From assembly GCA_954871525.1 (NCBI GenBank), contig OX940870.1, positions 11,935,501 through 11,999,500 on the forward strand: DNA of 64,000 nt. Direction: 5' to 3'. The stretch is from Parietaria judaica (Eukaryota > Streptophyta > Magnoliopsida > Rosales > Urticaceae). The notes beneath the pieces were generated by a model. It worked only from the letters and a program-made list of their open reading frames with translations. It did not search any database and was not told the origin of the DNA. Shown here in pieces: positions 1 through 15,694 of this stretch (position 1 is its first letter; each line of letters opens with the position of its first letter). Made by a program: the position numbers and the translations under genes.

Positions 1-2060
1 TTGTGGATATTTTCTAGTTCTAGTTCTCGTAATCCTGATTTTCCGTTTAGTAGGTCTTTTTGCTGCTCAATGTTTGTGTCGTTTATCTTTCCACATTTTA
101 ACATGCTCGTTTCCTTTTAGCAATCATTATCTTTGTTGTCGTTTTAGCAACAGTGACTATTAATGTAATGGATGTAGTCATGTATTAGGTGTGTCGTTTT
201 CACTTTTCAGTACATTTCCCATTCCTTTTCTCGTTTTATAAGTTGAATCTTACACTCGTTTCTTTGTCTATCGTTCGAGGTGTGTATGCGTTGTTTTAAA
301 TGTCTTGTGTCATCAAGATATTCGTTGCCGGTGTCGTTTATGGCAGTGATAGGGAAGCTGGTACGTTCGAAAACGAAAAATATACAAAGTTCGTATTTTA
401 AAAATGAATTAAGGATATTTGTGGCGTAAGTATCATATTAAATGCGTCGATACATTTACAATCTTTTTTCTTTAGCAAAAATAATATCCGAAGACCGTAT
501 AAGTTAATACCAATATCGATGTCCAATTTCGCCCAACGTCTTAGTAAAGTTTGTACACGAAGAACAAATATATATTTAATATTTTGTATTTATCTAGACA
601 TATGTGTATCTTAGCAGACATGAGTTTGAAATCGACGAAATCGAACTTATATATTATTTTGTGGTCTTAAAATAATGTGAACACATAGTGGTACAGAATT
701 GGATGATTAAACCATGCTCACATACTTGAAAGAAACTCAAAATATCAACACTCAGAATTAATCATTGTTAATATGTTGTCGTTTTCTAGCTTATGTCGTT
801 TTTCTATTACGGCATCATCTTCAACGTCCAATATTTCCCCACCATTGTAGTCATTGCTTACGCAATCTTAAGAGCCCGCGAAAATAACACATTGATTGGA
901 TCTCACGCGCCTACACTGTCTTCTTCCTTGCTGCTCACGCTCGATCCATATCAATTAACTCACCGCTGACGCAATTGCGAAGATTCTTAACACATGCCCA
1001 GAGTTCCACGCGCTTCAATTGCTCTTGATTCACGTTCACCCACCTTCCGCGCGTTCTCTACACGCGCTTCGAAACAAAAGCCAAAATTACGATTTTCCAT
1101 CCTCATAATCATTTGTGTGTATATATATTCGTCAGTTATGAATGAGCGCAATCGAAAACCGACATTGACGAACATTCCTGTGCAATTTGCCGCCATTGAA
1201 GACCTGAAGAAATCCTAGAGGCCTTTTTTCCTCAGAGATCGCCGTATCATATGACCTTGCGTCGTCTTCGCTGGCCCAGAATTTCGTCGAGAATGGCCGA
1301 GGAGCTGAGCAAGTCCCCCGATGTTGCCTCGCCGGCGACTTTACCGGCGAGATCGCGGTCTCTCTGGCCCTCCGTGCTCCGGTGGATTCCGACCTCCACC
1401 GACCACATCATCGCCGCGGAGAAGCGTCCCCTTTATTTATATATAATTTTTTAATAGAATTAGAACCTGATATATATAATTTCTTTTTATTTATAATATT
1501 ATTTTAATATCCTAGAGAGCATAGCAATTGTACATAGCGGAAATTAGCAATTCGTCAGCGAGACCCGAAGCTCCTTCGTCCTCGCCGAATCCATTAACGT
1601 CACTCACTCACACTCGCAGGTCCGATTCTCTCTCTCTCTCCTCCTTCATGCCCAATTAGGGCTCGCTCGCAATCCGTATTAAACCCTAGACCGATTTTAT
1701 CTCTTTCGCATTCCTTTTGAATTTCAGTTTTTTATTTTCCGGTTCGAGCTGTGTTGGCTTGAGCTGAATTTCGGAAAATTTGTAGGCACTATGCGATTTG
1801 CAATGAGCTAGGTCGTTGATTTATGGAGTTTTTTTTTTTCCTTTCTTTCTTCATAGTAGTTTCATTATGTTTTTTGTTTTGATTGTAGGTATTGATGCGT
1901 GTAGTGATTTTGACGTTTGGAGTGGAATTTTTATTAGGGCACAGGTCAGTATGAGCGTTTGATATTGGATGGTTCGAAGTCATGATTCTTGTTGGAGATC
2001 GATCCCTGTTGATTTGGGCATTGAAGCTGGGCTAGGGTTACGAAAAATCTGTATAGTGAT
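1..2060. other. AT-rich region, no supported gene; probable Helitron body with gene-like patches
   Basis: I see no convincing gene. The first ~950 bases are AT-rich with many short GTCGTTT motifs. Two GC-richer patches stand out. One, about 1250-1430, encodes open but unrecognised peptide on both strands. The other, about 1555-1700, has a CT-rich, 5'UTR-like stretch followed by CTCGCAG/GTCCGATT, which looks like an exon/intron border. Such patches are typical of host fragments captured by Helitrons, and a Helitron 3' end lies at 2097. The source genes and the 5' end of the element were not found. Confidence 0.4.
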
Positions 2061-2097
2061 TAACACCACCGCGCGAAGCGCGGTGCCATACAACTAG
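2061..2097 (+). mobile_element. Helitron 3' terminus (hairpin plus CTAG)
   Basis: At 2067-2085 there is a perfect hairpin, an 8-bp stem CACCGCGC/GCGCGGTG with loop GAA. It is followed after 8 bases by CTAG at 2094-2097 and then T. Helitrons end with a short GC-rich hairpin 10-12 nt before CTRR and insert before T, so this is the 3' end of a plus-strand element. The same hairpin with the same spacing occurs inverted at 8653-8683, so both belong to one family. The 5' TC end was not located, so the element's size is unknown. Confidence 0.75.
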
Positions 2098-2273
2098 TTT
2101 GATTATATATCGATAATTATTCAACTTGTTTAGTTTGATTCACCATTAGTTTCATAGAATTTGAAATATGATTATCAAGTTTAAAATATATCTTTATTTT
2201 AAGATTTTCCTAATTATTGAAAACCCGTGCTCCGTTTTGTTCCCTCACTCAACAGAACCGAACGGACGAGACA

Positions 2274-5978
<3,705 letters not shown>

Positions 5979-7399
5979 AAAACGTGTACGCGATGAAGGT
6001 GATAAACGTATAGAAACTGATTTTCAATTGCAAGTAATGATATTCCTTTTCCATTGACCATTTGTAATCTTCTCTCGCTCGCGAACTTCCGTATGAATTA
6101 GGTTAATCACATTTCCTCTTCTCTCATTTATACTCTTATTAAATCATATAATTAAATTAGTCATAAATGTAGTCGTTTTCTATCAAGGAGTAACTATGCT
6201 GCTTTGGAAGTAATCGACTGATATTGAGCTTTATGTAGCAAATTTGGAAGGTGAAAAGAGACATTATATCTGAAATGTGGGGCAAATGGTATCCAAATCA
6301 TAATCTTGGGGCCCATTGGGAGATTACGGAAAGTTTGAGCATGCAAATTTCAGGTGTTGAAATGGACATTAGGAAACTAAAATTGATACAACATTGCAAG
6401 TCAAAATTGTTGTTTTAAAGCCACTAATTATTCAGATGATATGTGTATTAATTTGAAAAAAATATGCATCTTCTTTGTATAGCAAAATATATATTTGTCT
6501 TTTCTTAAGATTCCATATATATTGCTTTATAATGGATTGTACCTTAAGTTTTTGGCCTCTAGTTTATATTATATTGTATTTTATAAAAATTGAAAATTCA
6601 GTGTTTGAAGTGTCAAAGATATATATATTCGAGGTAAAATATAATATGCTTAGAGACCGGCCAGCAATGTCAATTATTATCATATGCTTTTCTTTTTCCA
6701 TGTAATATCAACATTAGGTCACTCCTTCAAAAAGAAAAAGAAAAACACATTAGGTCACGTGACGAGATATAGAATGAGAGCAAGAAGCACGTGAGAGATA
6801 TCAAAATTGAACCATAATTTTTTACCTATATATATTTACCGTCTCAATTTTATTAATAGAACCCTCACTTATAACGGAGGAAAACCGTGGTAACATAGAT
6901 ATATAAGGGAATTACAATATTTCTTGCAAAAAAAACTTCCCAAATATCAAATTTATCCAATAACACACAAACACAAAACAACTAAAACATAATAAACTTT
7001 AAACAAACCTAACCTACGTAGTGTTCATTTTGTCTAACCTAAACAGACTTTTTTTATATTTCCAGAAAATTGATTAGAGCTTGAATATTTACTCTCTACC
7101 TTACCTTACGCGCACTCAAGTGAATTAGTCTTGTTTTGCTCTTTCTTTTTGCTAAATTTAAGTAAACATGTGTGAGTTTGAGCAGCCAAGTTAGATGGTG
7201 ATTTTATTTGCAAAATTTGTCACCGTTCTCACAGTTGTAATCCACAGGACTTGTTGTGGCTACTATAAAACGACACCTACTTGGCCATTTGGGCCTGTCA
7301 GCGTCATAGAGAACGTTAAACTAAAATAATTGTCGTTTAATTATGATTCACAGAAAACATGACACAAAGCGAGATTTTTGAAAAATTTGTTAAATCAGT

Positions 7400-7439
<40 letters not shown>

Positions 7440-7497
7440 TTAAAGAGAAGAAAATAGTAAACATTGAAAGAAAGAAAAAAATGATAGTAAAAATAAA
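5979..7497. other. Intergenic, DSE1 3' side
   Basis: This AT-rich sequence follows the DSE1 stop codon. It should contain the 3'UTR and terminator (CATTTGTAATC-type context near 6060), but I cannot place the polyadenylation site. No coding region is supported. A TA dinucleotide microsatellite runs at about 7407-7434. Confidence 0.5.
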
Positions 7498-7968
7498 TAA
7501 ATTAAGGATGGCAAAAGTACCTAAAGTTTGGTCAAAGAACCCCTCGGGTACCCAAAGTTTAAAAATGGTGGTAAAAATACCCAAAGTCATATTTGGGGAG
7601 TTGACCACTCCAATCTCGTAACACCGTTAATTAACATGTTAACTCTGACCACGCGGACAAACGTGGGTTGCCGACAGAACAATTTTTTCCACGTTGACAA
7701 GCCCACATCAGCCTCGTTTAAGAGAAAACAACGAATTAAACCCCTAAGTAATACTATTTAATACAACTAATAGAACCTCTAATGATTACACTTAACAAAA
7801 CAGATATTTTCACGTGGCCAGAGTTATTGGGTAAATTAATGGCGTTACAAGAATGAAGTGGTCAACTCCCCAAATGTGACTTTGGGTATTTATGCCACCA
7901 CTTTTAAACTTTGGGTACCCGAGGGGTTCTTTGACCAAACTTTGGGTATTTTTGCCGTCATTAACCCT
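7498..7968. mobile_element. MITE with long inverted repeats (AGGGTTAATGACGG family), full-length copy
   Basis: The two ends are inverted copies of each other over roughly 140 bp. The left arm carries GGTCAAAGAACCCCTCGGG, GGTGGTAAAAATACCCAAAG and GAGTTGACCACTCC; the right arm carries their complements, ending CCGTCATTAACCCT. Flanks are AAAATAAA (7490-7497) and ACAATAAA (7969-7976), a probable 8-bp target duplication with one mismatch. The interior is non-coding. Related copies lie at 36961-37200 (right half only) and 48628-49548 (short copy interrupted by another insertion). Confidence 0.8.
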
Positions 7969-8652
7969 ACAATAAATGAAAAAGACTAAGTATTTTTACC
8001 AATATTTTTCCTAAATTATAATTTCTACCAATTTTTCGTCCAAAGTAGGCTTAAGTAATGTTCAACTCATTAAGCCTTAGAGATAAGAATTGTGTATTTG
8101 TTTGATTACACATAAAGAGACTTGAATGAAGACTCTTTAATGTGGTTATTGACAACGTGCCAAATTCCCAACACAACCACATTTGAACTTCTCATCGTGC
8201 CTTTTGAATTTCAATATAGATAGTAGTTCTTTCTTCTAGAGCTTCGGTGGCTCGTGATATATGAGAAGTAATAAATTATCCATTTAAAAAAAGTAGTTGT
8301 AAATTGTAAATCTTTGATGTGAATCCGAGCCAAAGAAATTACAGAGATAAATTAGTTCAACGTTCTTACAATAATTGCTCTTTAATCTAGATTTTGACTG
8401 TCCAATTAGATGGCTGATACTATTATAAGTGTAAGGGTATGTAATTTCATTGTAAATATCCAAATTTATTCAGAATAGAGTGACATATTCTCGAATTTCA
8501 ATTCCACTCATCAAATATAAAATTTATGTTTTTTGATTGATTTTGTCTTATGTGTCTCCATTAATGTTGAGTCCGAGTCACTGTATAACTAAAACTAAAA
8601 CTCATATTTTGTATACATATATTGATATTGTTTTTCATATTAAATAAGTTAA
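7969..8652. other. Intergenic, nothing recognised
   Basis: AT-rich spacer between the MITE and the Helitron end. I see no open frame of note, structured RNA or terminal repeat in it. Confidence 0.5.
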
Positions 8653-9273
8653 CTAGTGGACCGGCACCGCGCTTCGCGCGGTGATGTAAAAATATTACTT
8701 ATGAAACTTGGTTTAAAACTTTTGAATGAGTTTGCACTTAGTGTAGTAATTGAAGAATTTACATCGACATGTATACATGTAGTTTTTAATTTTAAATATA
8801 TAAAATAATTTGATGAAAAAATATATTCCCCATATTAAGTGATAAGTAATTTTAATTTTTATATAAGAAGTCATCGAACGGTAAAACCCATCATTAACAA
8901 AATTAATTTTTTTAATTGTTTATAAGAAAAAGTTGACAATTATAAGAAAAATTGACAATTTTCTAAGTAACAAAACATGAAATTTTATTTTTATTTTTTT
9001 ATTTTATTTTCTTTTGTCTTCATATTTATATGTTTTATCCGATTTATTTTATATTTATATTATTCCTAAAAAAATTGGTTGCTTTTTTTTAGTTTAATTG
9101 TTTATTAATATTATTCATAATTCAATAACAGAAATTCAGTTACAAAACCATCATAATAACCGATACCCCCTCTCTTTTTCGATTGTAGGAATCAATTATC
9201 GGAAATAAAAACAGAACATTTGAGGGGAAAATAAGGCAGAAAACTGAAATCTTCAAAAGACAAACCCCAACAG

Positions 9274-11018
9274 CAAGGTTCGACTTTTCGTCGATAATCG
9301 CCAATAATCGATGATTTTCGGTCTGACCGGTGTTTACCGATAAGTTATCGCCTATAACAGTTATCGTTTTATACACTTTTCGGCGATAAATTTGATAATC
9401 GATAAGTACTTTTCCAAGCGATTTTCGTTTTTCTCAGTGGAAACAGTTTGTAAAGTTTTCATTTAGGCATTTTTCAACGAATTTCTTCGATTTTTTTTTT
9501 TGAACTTTTTGGTAGATTTAGGAGTTATAATCATAGATCTGTATGATTCTTGCAATTTTTCTTTGATATTTACTGATTTTCACGATTTTGAGATGATTTG
9601 CATGAGTTGCAAAAACAAAGAGTTAGTTGTTCATATGAGTTATGTTTAGAAATGGATAAAGATTGGTACTTTTATGATTTTGAGTTGTTTTTTTTTTTGC
9701 ATTCTTATGAATATATCTTGATTAAAACTTGTTTCCATGACTTAGTTTGTAATTATTTTGTTAGATTGAGAGGAAATTCAGATTTTTATGCTTGTTAGGC
9801 AAAAGTATACAAAGTTTTGAATTTTTAAATTTGGTAAAAGTATAGATTTGTTTGATGATTTATGGTTAGTATAGGCTTTAAAAGATTGTATTTAGTAAGA
9901 AATATGAATTTGTGGTGGTTTTTTGAGGTCTTGAATTGAAAAAATCAAGATTACAATATTTTTTAGGTTTTTTTTTATGTAAAAAGTATAGAAATTCATA
10001 TTTTTTAAGTTTTATATCTATTTAATCAAATTTTTTATGTTTATATTTCATTAATAAATTATTGAAATACTGGTCTTGCACTTCGGTCAATTTTTAGGCA
10101 GATTTGACTATAATTCAGATTTCTTAATAATTGTGGTAAAAGTATTCAAAGTTTACTTTTTGTGAATTGTGAAGTAATCTATTCTTTTTTTTTGGGTCTT
10201 TTTGTTTATTAAATATTTTTTTTAAATATTAATCTGATTTTTTTTTGTAGTTTATTTGCAGATTTGACGATAATTCGGTTTTCCTTATAACTGCGGCTAA
10301 AGTATTGCAAGTTTATCTTTCGTGTTTTGTGAGGTAATCTACTCATTTTTTGGGTGTTTTCCTTTATTAAATATTTTTTGAAATATTAATGTGATTTTTT
10401 GGTGTAGTTTATTTGCATATTTGACTTTAGTTCGGTTTTTATCATAATTGCGGCGAAAGTGTTCCAAGTTTATCTTTTGTGTTTTGTGAGGTAATCTACT
10501 CATTTTTTTGGGTGTTTTCCTTTATTAAATATATTTTGAAATATTAATATGATTTTTTGGTGTAGTTTATTTGCAGATTTGAAGGTATTTCTGTTTTCGT
10601 CATAATTACGGCGAAAGTGTTTGAAGTTTATCTTTCGTGATTTTTTAGGTAATGTGTTTGAGACTTGTGTTTTAGTTTGAGATATTACTATATTAGACTA
10701 TGTATTTGATAGTTGAGACTTGTTAGACTAATTATTAGGGTTTTAGATTTGAGCTTTTTGATGGAATTATATGTGTGTGTATGACTTTATGTATCTACAT
10801 ATGTTTTGAATTTGAGGTATGATATAATAAAAATATTTTATAAGTTTTCCGTCGAAAATTATCGAAAAGTATCGATAATCCGTCAATAATCATCGAAAAG
10901 TATCGGTAATCGGTAAGCTACATTATTATAGGTTTTCCGTCGGTTAATCGGTAAGCTATCGATTAATCCGTCGAAAACGGTAACCGATTTATCGGTAAGT
11001 TCGGTAAGTTGACCCTTG
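9274..11018. mobile_element. Non-autonomous hAT-type element nested in the Helitron
   Basis: Perfect 8-bp target duplication CCCAACAG at 9266-9273 and 11019-11026. Termini: CAAGGTTCGACTT at the left and, as reverse complement, CAAGGGTCAACTT at the right (11 of 13 matching). Subterminal DNA at both ends is dense in the words ACCGATAA, ATCGATAA and TCGAAAA in both orientations. The interior has a ~158-bp tandem repeat and no transposase. The perfect duplication shows it inserted as one unit into the surrounding Helitron sequence. Confidence 0.88.
10102..10655. repeat. Tandem repeat, ~158-bp unit, about 3.5 copies
   Basis: Units start near 10102, 10262, 10419 and 10577, giving periods of 160, 157 and 158 bp. 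Shared blocks are ATTTGAC, a CGGCGAAAGT-like word, GTTTATCTTTCGTG, GAGGTAATCTACTC, TTTATTAAATATTTT and TGTAGTTTATTTGCA. The array is wholly inside the 9274-11018 element. Confidence 0.85.
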
Positions 11019-13983
11019 CCCAACAGTATATTTGGAGTTGAGGAAATGGCAAGATGATGCATCGTGTCCTCGATTTGAGGCAATATTGAAGCAACCCGAG
11101 GCAATCGTGAGTCGACTTCCTTTGTAGCAATGAAGATAAAAAAATAAAAAATAAAAATAAAAAAAGAACTGGGTTTTGTTATGCCAATGATAATGATTAA
11201 ATAGTTATAAAATCCGTAAACCGAGGAAACATAGTAAAAATTTACAATTGATGATACCTAATTCTTTTTGGAGTTAACAATACATTAAAACTCGTGATTA
11301 AATCTTAGACTCTAGCAACAACAAACAAAACAAAACAAAAAATATCTCAAACCCCTCTAATCAATCAACAAAATAGGCCATGGGAAACAAAATTTGTTGC
11401 TCCAGCATTGTTGATTTCTCATAAAACGTGATAAAATTTCTATGATTAAAAACATGTAACTCAATAACTCTACTTACTACAATCACAAAATATGCTAAAG
11501 AAAATATATATATGAATGAACATCTTTAAAAAGTCTTACAATTGTCTCACCTAGTCCCGATATATTTCCTTTACTAAGATCTAAAAAATTCCTAAAATGC
11601 ATAATTAATTCGCTAAGTTGAGTATCATGAATCAATCATATTCTCTTTCAATAAATTATGTCGATAAATGTTGTAAAAAATTAGTACGAAAATACTTGAT
11701 CCAAGTAAAACTTACAATTAGCACAAACGTTTGAAAAACGATGCCAATTTTTTTTCTGAAAACACTAAAGCTCCAAAAACAAAAGTACGAAAAATGTATC
11801 AATTGTTCCCAAGATTGGGAGATATATTCAAGAGTAATCTGATAGGAAAAAGCATATGAAGAATACTAATAACTTATATCCATTATCCAGGACCAGATGA
11901 TGAGAATTTTCTTTGAAAATGAAAAATTGGGTTAGAAAATTACCACCAGATAATTCTTATTCGTCAAGCACTAAATTATAGTATTTAAACACACTCAACC
12001 TACTACAGTGCAAAACAAAACAAAAAACCAACAGAGAAAGACAGAGATATAAAGCTGGCCTTTGAACTCCAAATTCTTCGTTTGATATAATCCCCCTCGA
12101 GAATTATCTGCAAAAGAAAAGACAAAGAACAAAAACACTCTTGAATCAGCCATTAACACAGAATATCAAACTAATCAAACAAGCCAGAAATTGGTGAAAC
12201 GTACATAATTCTTGGGCCACGTCATGGAAGAAGCCGGAAATTCCTTGAGCAAATGTAGAAAAAACTACAACACATAGCCAAAAATAAATTCCTCAATTTT
12301 CTTGTGAGAATGTGAAAAATCTTGAAAACCATCGTCTCTTCTCTTCCACTATTAACAATCGGTGAAACATAACATCTCCCGGCCCAAACATATTAAACGA
12401 ATCTGTATATATAAATAATTTTAAGATTCTAAGGGTATGATTAAAATATCCAATTAAGGACATTTCTCAAACGGTTACAATGCTTAAGAATTACGATCAC
12501 CAAACGCCATTTTTGGTGATCGTGATTGACAGTCACCGGAGAAATTACAGAGAGGCAAATCATGATCGTAGGCTCTATAAATGAATAAAGATCTAGGAAA
12601 AATTGCAATCAAAATCTTTGAAACATATACAAAAGACAAAAATATCAGAAAAACCACAATCGCAAATTATCACTGGAATGGTAGCGGATATGGCAGACGC
12701 AGCGGTCTAAACGCGGTTGCTTCGAGGCTCTGGTGCTTGGTCGTACCATAGCGAGAAGAACAGAAAAGTGGAAGTTACAAAGAGAGCAAAGACCTTAAAA
12801 ACTGAAATTGTTGAAGAGTTTCTAGTTCAACTTGCAAATGAACACCGTAATCCATTTTTTGGTGTGGATTAATGTTCTCAAGATTAATTTCGAAAAAAAA
12901 AGGCAGAACATGTAAGGTGGGATCGCCAATGGCTTTTTGAAAATTAAGGATAACTTACCAAAAATATCTGTAGAATATTGTATAATATATTTTAGTAGTT
13001 ATGCTTTTGGTACTTTTACCGTCATTTTACTTTTCCCAGACTTTGCTTCAACATCAAATATCATACTAAGCAATATACTCTATAACTAACTACTTCACAC
13101 TGAACCGAACTTTTGATATTTTGCACAAGTACCTTATGAAGGTGGCACGTCGTGAAGGATTTGGAGGAGTAAGCCTACTTGTAAAGAGGTTCAGGTATAA
13201 AAACCTGCATAGAGTTCCAAACATGTGAAAATTCAAAATTTACATGAAAAGAGAGAGATAAAAGCACAGTTTTGGCCCTGAAGTGTAACGCTTGTGGATT
13301 TATGACAAACCGCCGAATCGACGTAGGCGTGCTTGAGCATCGACGCATGCACGATGATGTTTTCGGTAATCATGGTTTAAATATTAACTTTACTTTGAAA
13401 ATGTTCTGACTGAATATTTTAGTGAGGCATTTTGCTTAAATGTTAAGAAAACAAAAACACTTTTTGAAAACAAAACAAAAAAATAAAATAAAAAACACTA
13501 AAAAAAATCCAAAATCAAACAAAATTTGCAGAAACAGAGCTAAACATAATTGAAACTTGGTAACTATAATATAACCAGAAATAAAAGTAAAATATAAACT
13601 AATGTCTAATAATACTTCACACCCTTGAGGCAAACAAAAATGTTTCGATATTTCGATGTGTGTTTTAATGTGCCTATTGCGATATAAATGTTCTGAGACG
13701 AAAGTAAGTAACGATAAATAGAAACAAACTAAGGATGTATTTTTGTAATGCATACATATATATAATACATAATATTATAGGAATTCTATACACCAAGGAA
13801 GTAACAAATCTAACAGGCGTAGAAAAACGCACTACCAAAAAATGAACCACACATCATTACTACAAAAACACCTAATGCAAAAGTATAACCTAATATCAAA
13901 TGAAAATTGGTATTATAAAAAAATAAAATCAATCAATTTAAAAATCAAACGAAAAGATTAGTCTTGAACCTAATGTTTACTGC

Positions 13984-14020
<37 letters not shown>

Positions 14021-14354
14021 GCCTATAAGTAGCAGATATATCTCTATTAAAAGATGAACATAGATAGTTTGCAATATCTACATTCAAATATATAGAAAGT
14101 AACCAATCTACTGGAAGAAAAACGCTGCTAACATCAAAGGATCAACAATAAAGAATAAACTCCAGAAATTGAGTAAATTATCCATAATAAACACATAAAG
14201 GAAAAAGTGTCCAATAACACAGCCTCATTTGAGAAAATAACTATCACCGTAGAAACGAAATAGAGTTGATGACCCATGGCGAAGGATGTTCGGCAAACCG
14301 GATAAATATGAGAAGAAGACAAATACAGTGAGTAAATGAAGAAGTATCAATCCT
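11019..14354. other. Helitron interior, AT-rich, no supported gene
   Basis: Non-coding AT-rich sequence. A GC-richer patch at about 12665-12770 and another at 13265-13370 could be small captured fragments, but I recognise no protein in them. A TA microsatellite lies at 13986-14018. Confidence 0.4.
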
Positions 14355-14620
14355 AACACCGCATGAATAGAAGAACATTAAACACAGAGCACCCTAGCAT
14401 TTTTAAGAATCTACTTTACCCCAAGAGACTTGATTTTATGAACCAGACTACTTTTAGCTTATTTTTGTTCTAACTTGAAAACTATCATTTTGCCAGACCA
14501 AACCTGTAAAAGGTAAAAGAACAATAAGAAATCAAGAACAATAGTCCTGCAGTAGAGAAAGTATTTCAAATCTCATATCAGTAAGTCTTACATAAATGTA
14601 TCAAACTTAAATTCTCTTAA
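14355..14620. repeat. 266-bp direct repeat, copy 1
   Basis: Runs from AACACCGCATGAATAG to AAATTCTCTTAA. It reads identically, without gaps, at 15429-15694. The copies are 1074 bp apart start to start. There is no TG...CA terminus, so this is not an LTR pair. Confidence 0.92.
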
Positions 14621-15428
14621 GTACAGGTACTTATTTTTTTTTTTTAAACAATAACAAATAAGTACAGGTAAATTAATTACCTTATGTATGGGCTATGGCC
14701 ATGGTCGAACACTTGAACTATGTCTTGATTTTTTTACTTGAGCATTTCTTCGAATATCATGTCATCAAAAAATTTAATCTAAAAGCATGAACAATCTATC
14801 ACGATTCAGAAGAATAAAAAAAAAACTGCATATAAGTACAGAGATAGTATATCTTAGGAGAAAAAGGAGAAAAATCCTTCAATTTTAAGAAAAAAGTCTT
14901 ATTTCTTTTGTATATATATATTTGTTATATTATAATTCAATAACATTTTCACAAAGCCACTAAGCATACGGAGGCTTAAAAACAGTCTAAACTCCTTTTA
15001 ACAAAGTCAATATATATTCAATTCCAGAATGTTCATTTTAGATTTCAAGCTTAAAGAAGTCTAAAATGGAAAACACCTAATTAAACTAAAACAAAGGATA
15101 TTGAAGAAAAGAAGATATTAGCATATGTAAGCGATACTATTAAAATATAGTGATTTATTTTAATTCTGTTCATGCGAATTTTTGTTTCACATAACATGAC
15201 AATGATATTGTGAACATGACTACCTTCGATCAATAAGATGCATAAAGTTTTAGACTCATCAAGTTTTACTGAGAGTCGTCTTTTCTCTTTAATTTTCAAT
15301 GCGAGACTTGTCCAATAAGAAGCATGAAAATATACGTAAACATCTGTTTGTTTGTATTAAACAAAAAAACTCATTATAAAGTTCTAAATCATGATATAAT
15401 GCTTTAAAAAAAGAATTGCAATATTAAA

Positions 15429-15694
15429 AACACCGCATGAATAGAAGAACATTAAACACAGAGCACCCTAGCATTTTTAAGAATCTACTTTACCCCAAGA
15501 GACTTGATTTTATGAACCAGACTACTTTTAGCTTATTTTTGTTCTAACTTGAAAACTATCATTTTGCCAGACCAAACCTGTAAAAGGTAAAAGAACAATA
15601 AGAAATCAAGAACAATAGTCCTGCAGTAGAGAAAGTATTTCAAATCTCATATCAGTAAGTCTTACATAAATGTATCAAACTTAAATTCTCTTAA
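15429..15694. repeat. 266-bp direct repeat, copy 2
   Basis: Same length and, as far as I can read, same sequence as 14355-14620. Flanks differ at once on both sides. This suggests a recent segmental duplication inside the putative Helitron. Confidence 0.92.

Noticed and set aside
14355..15694. LTR pair of a small retrotransposon (266-bp LTRs)
   Set aside because: The repeats do not start TG or end CA, have no target duplication and no primer-binding or polypurine site.
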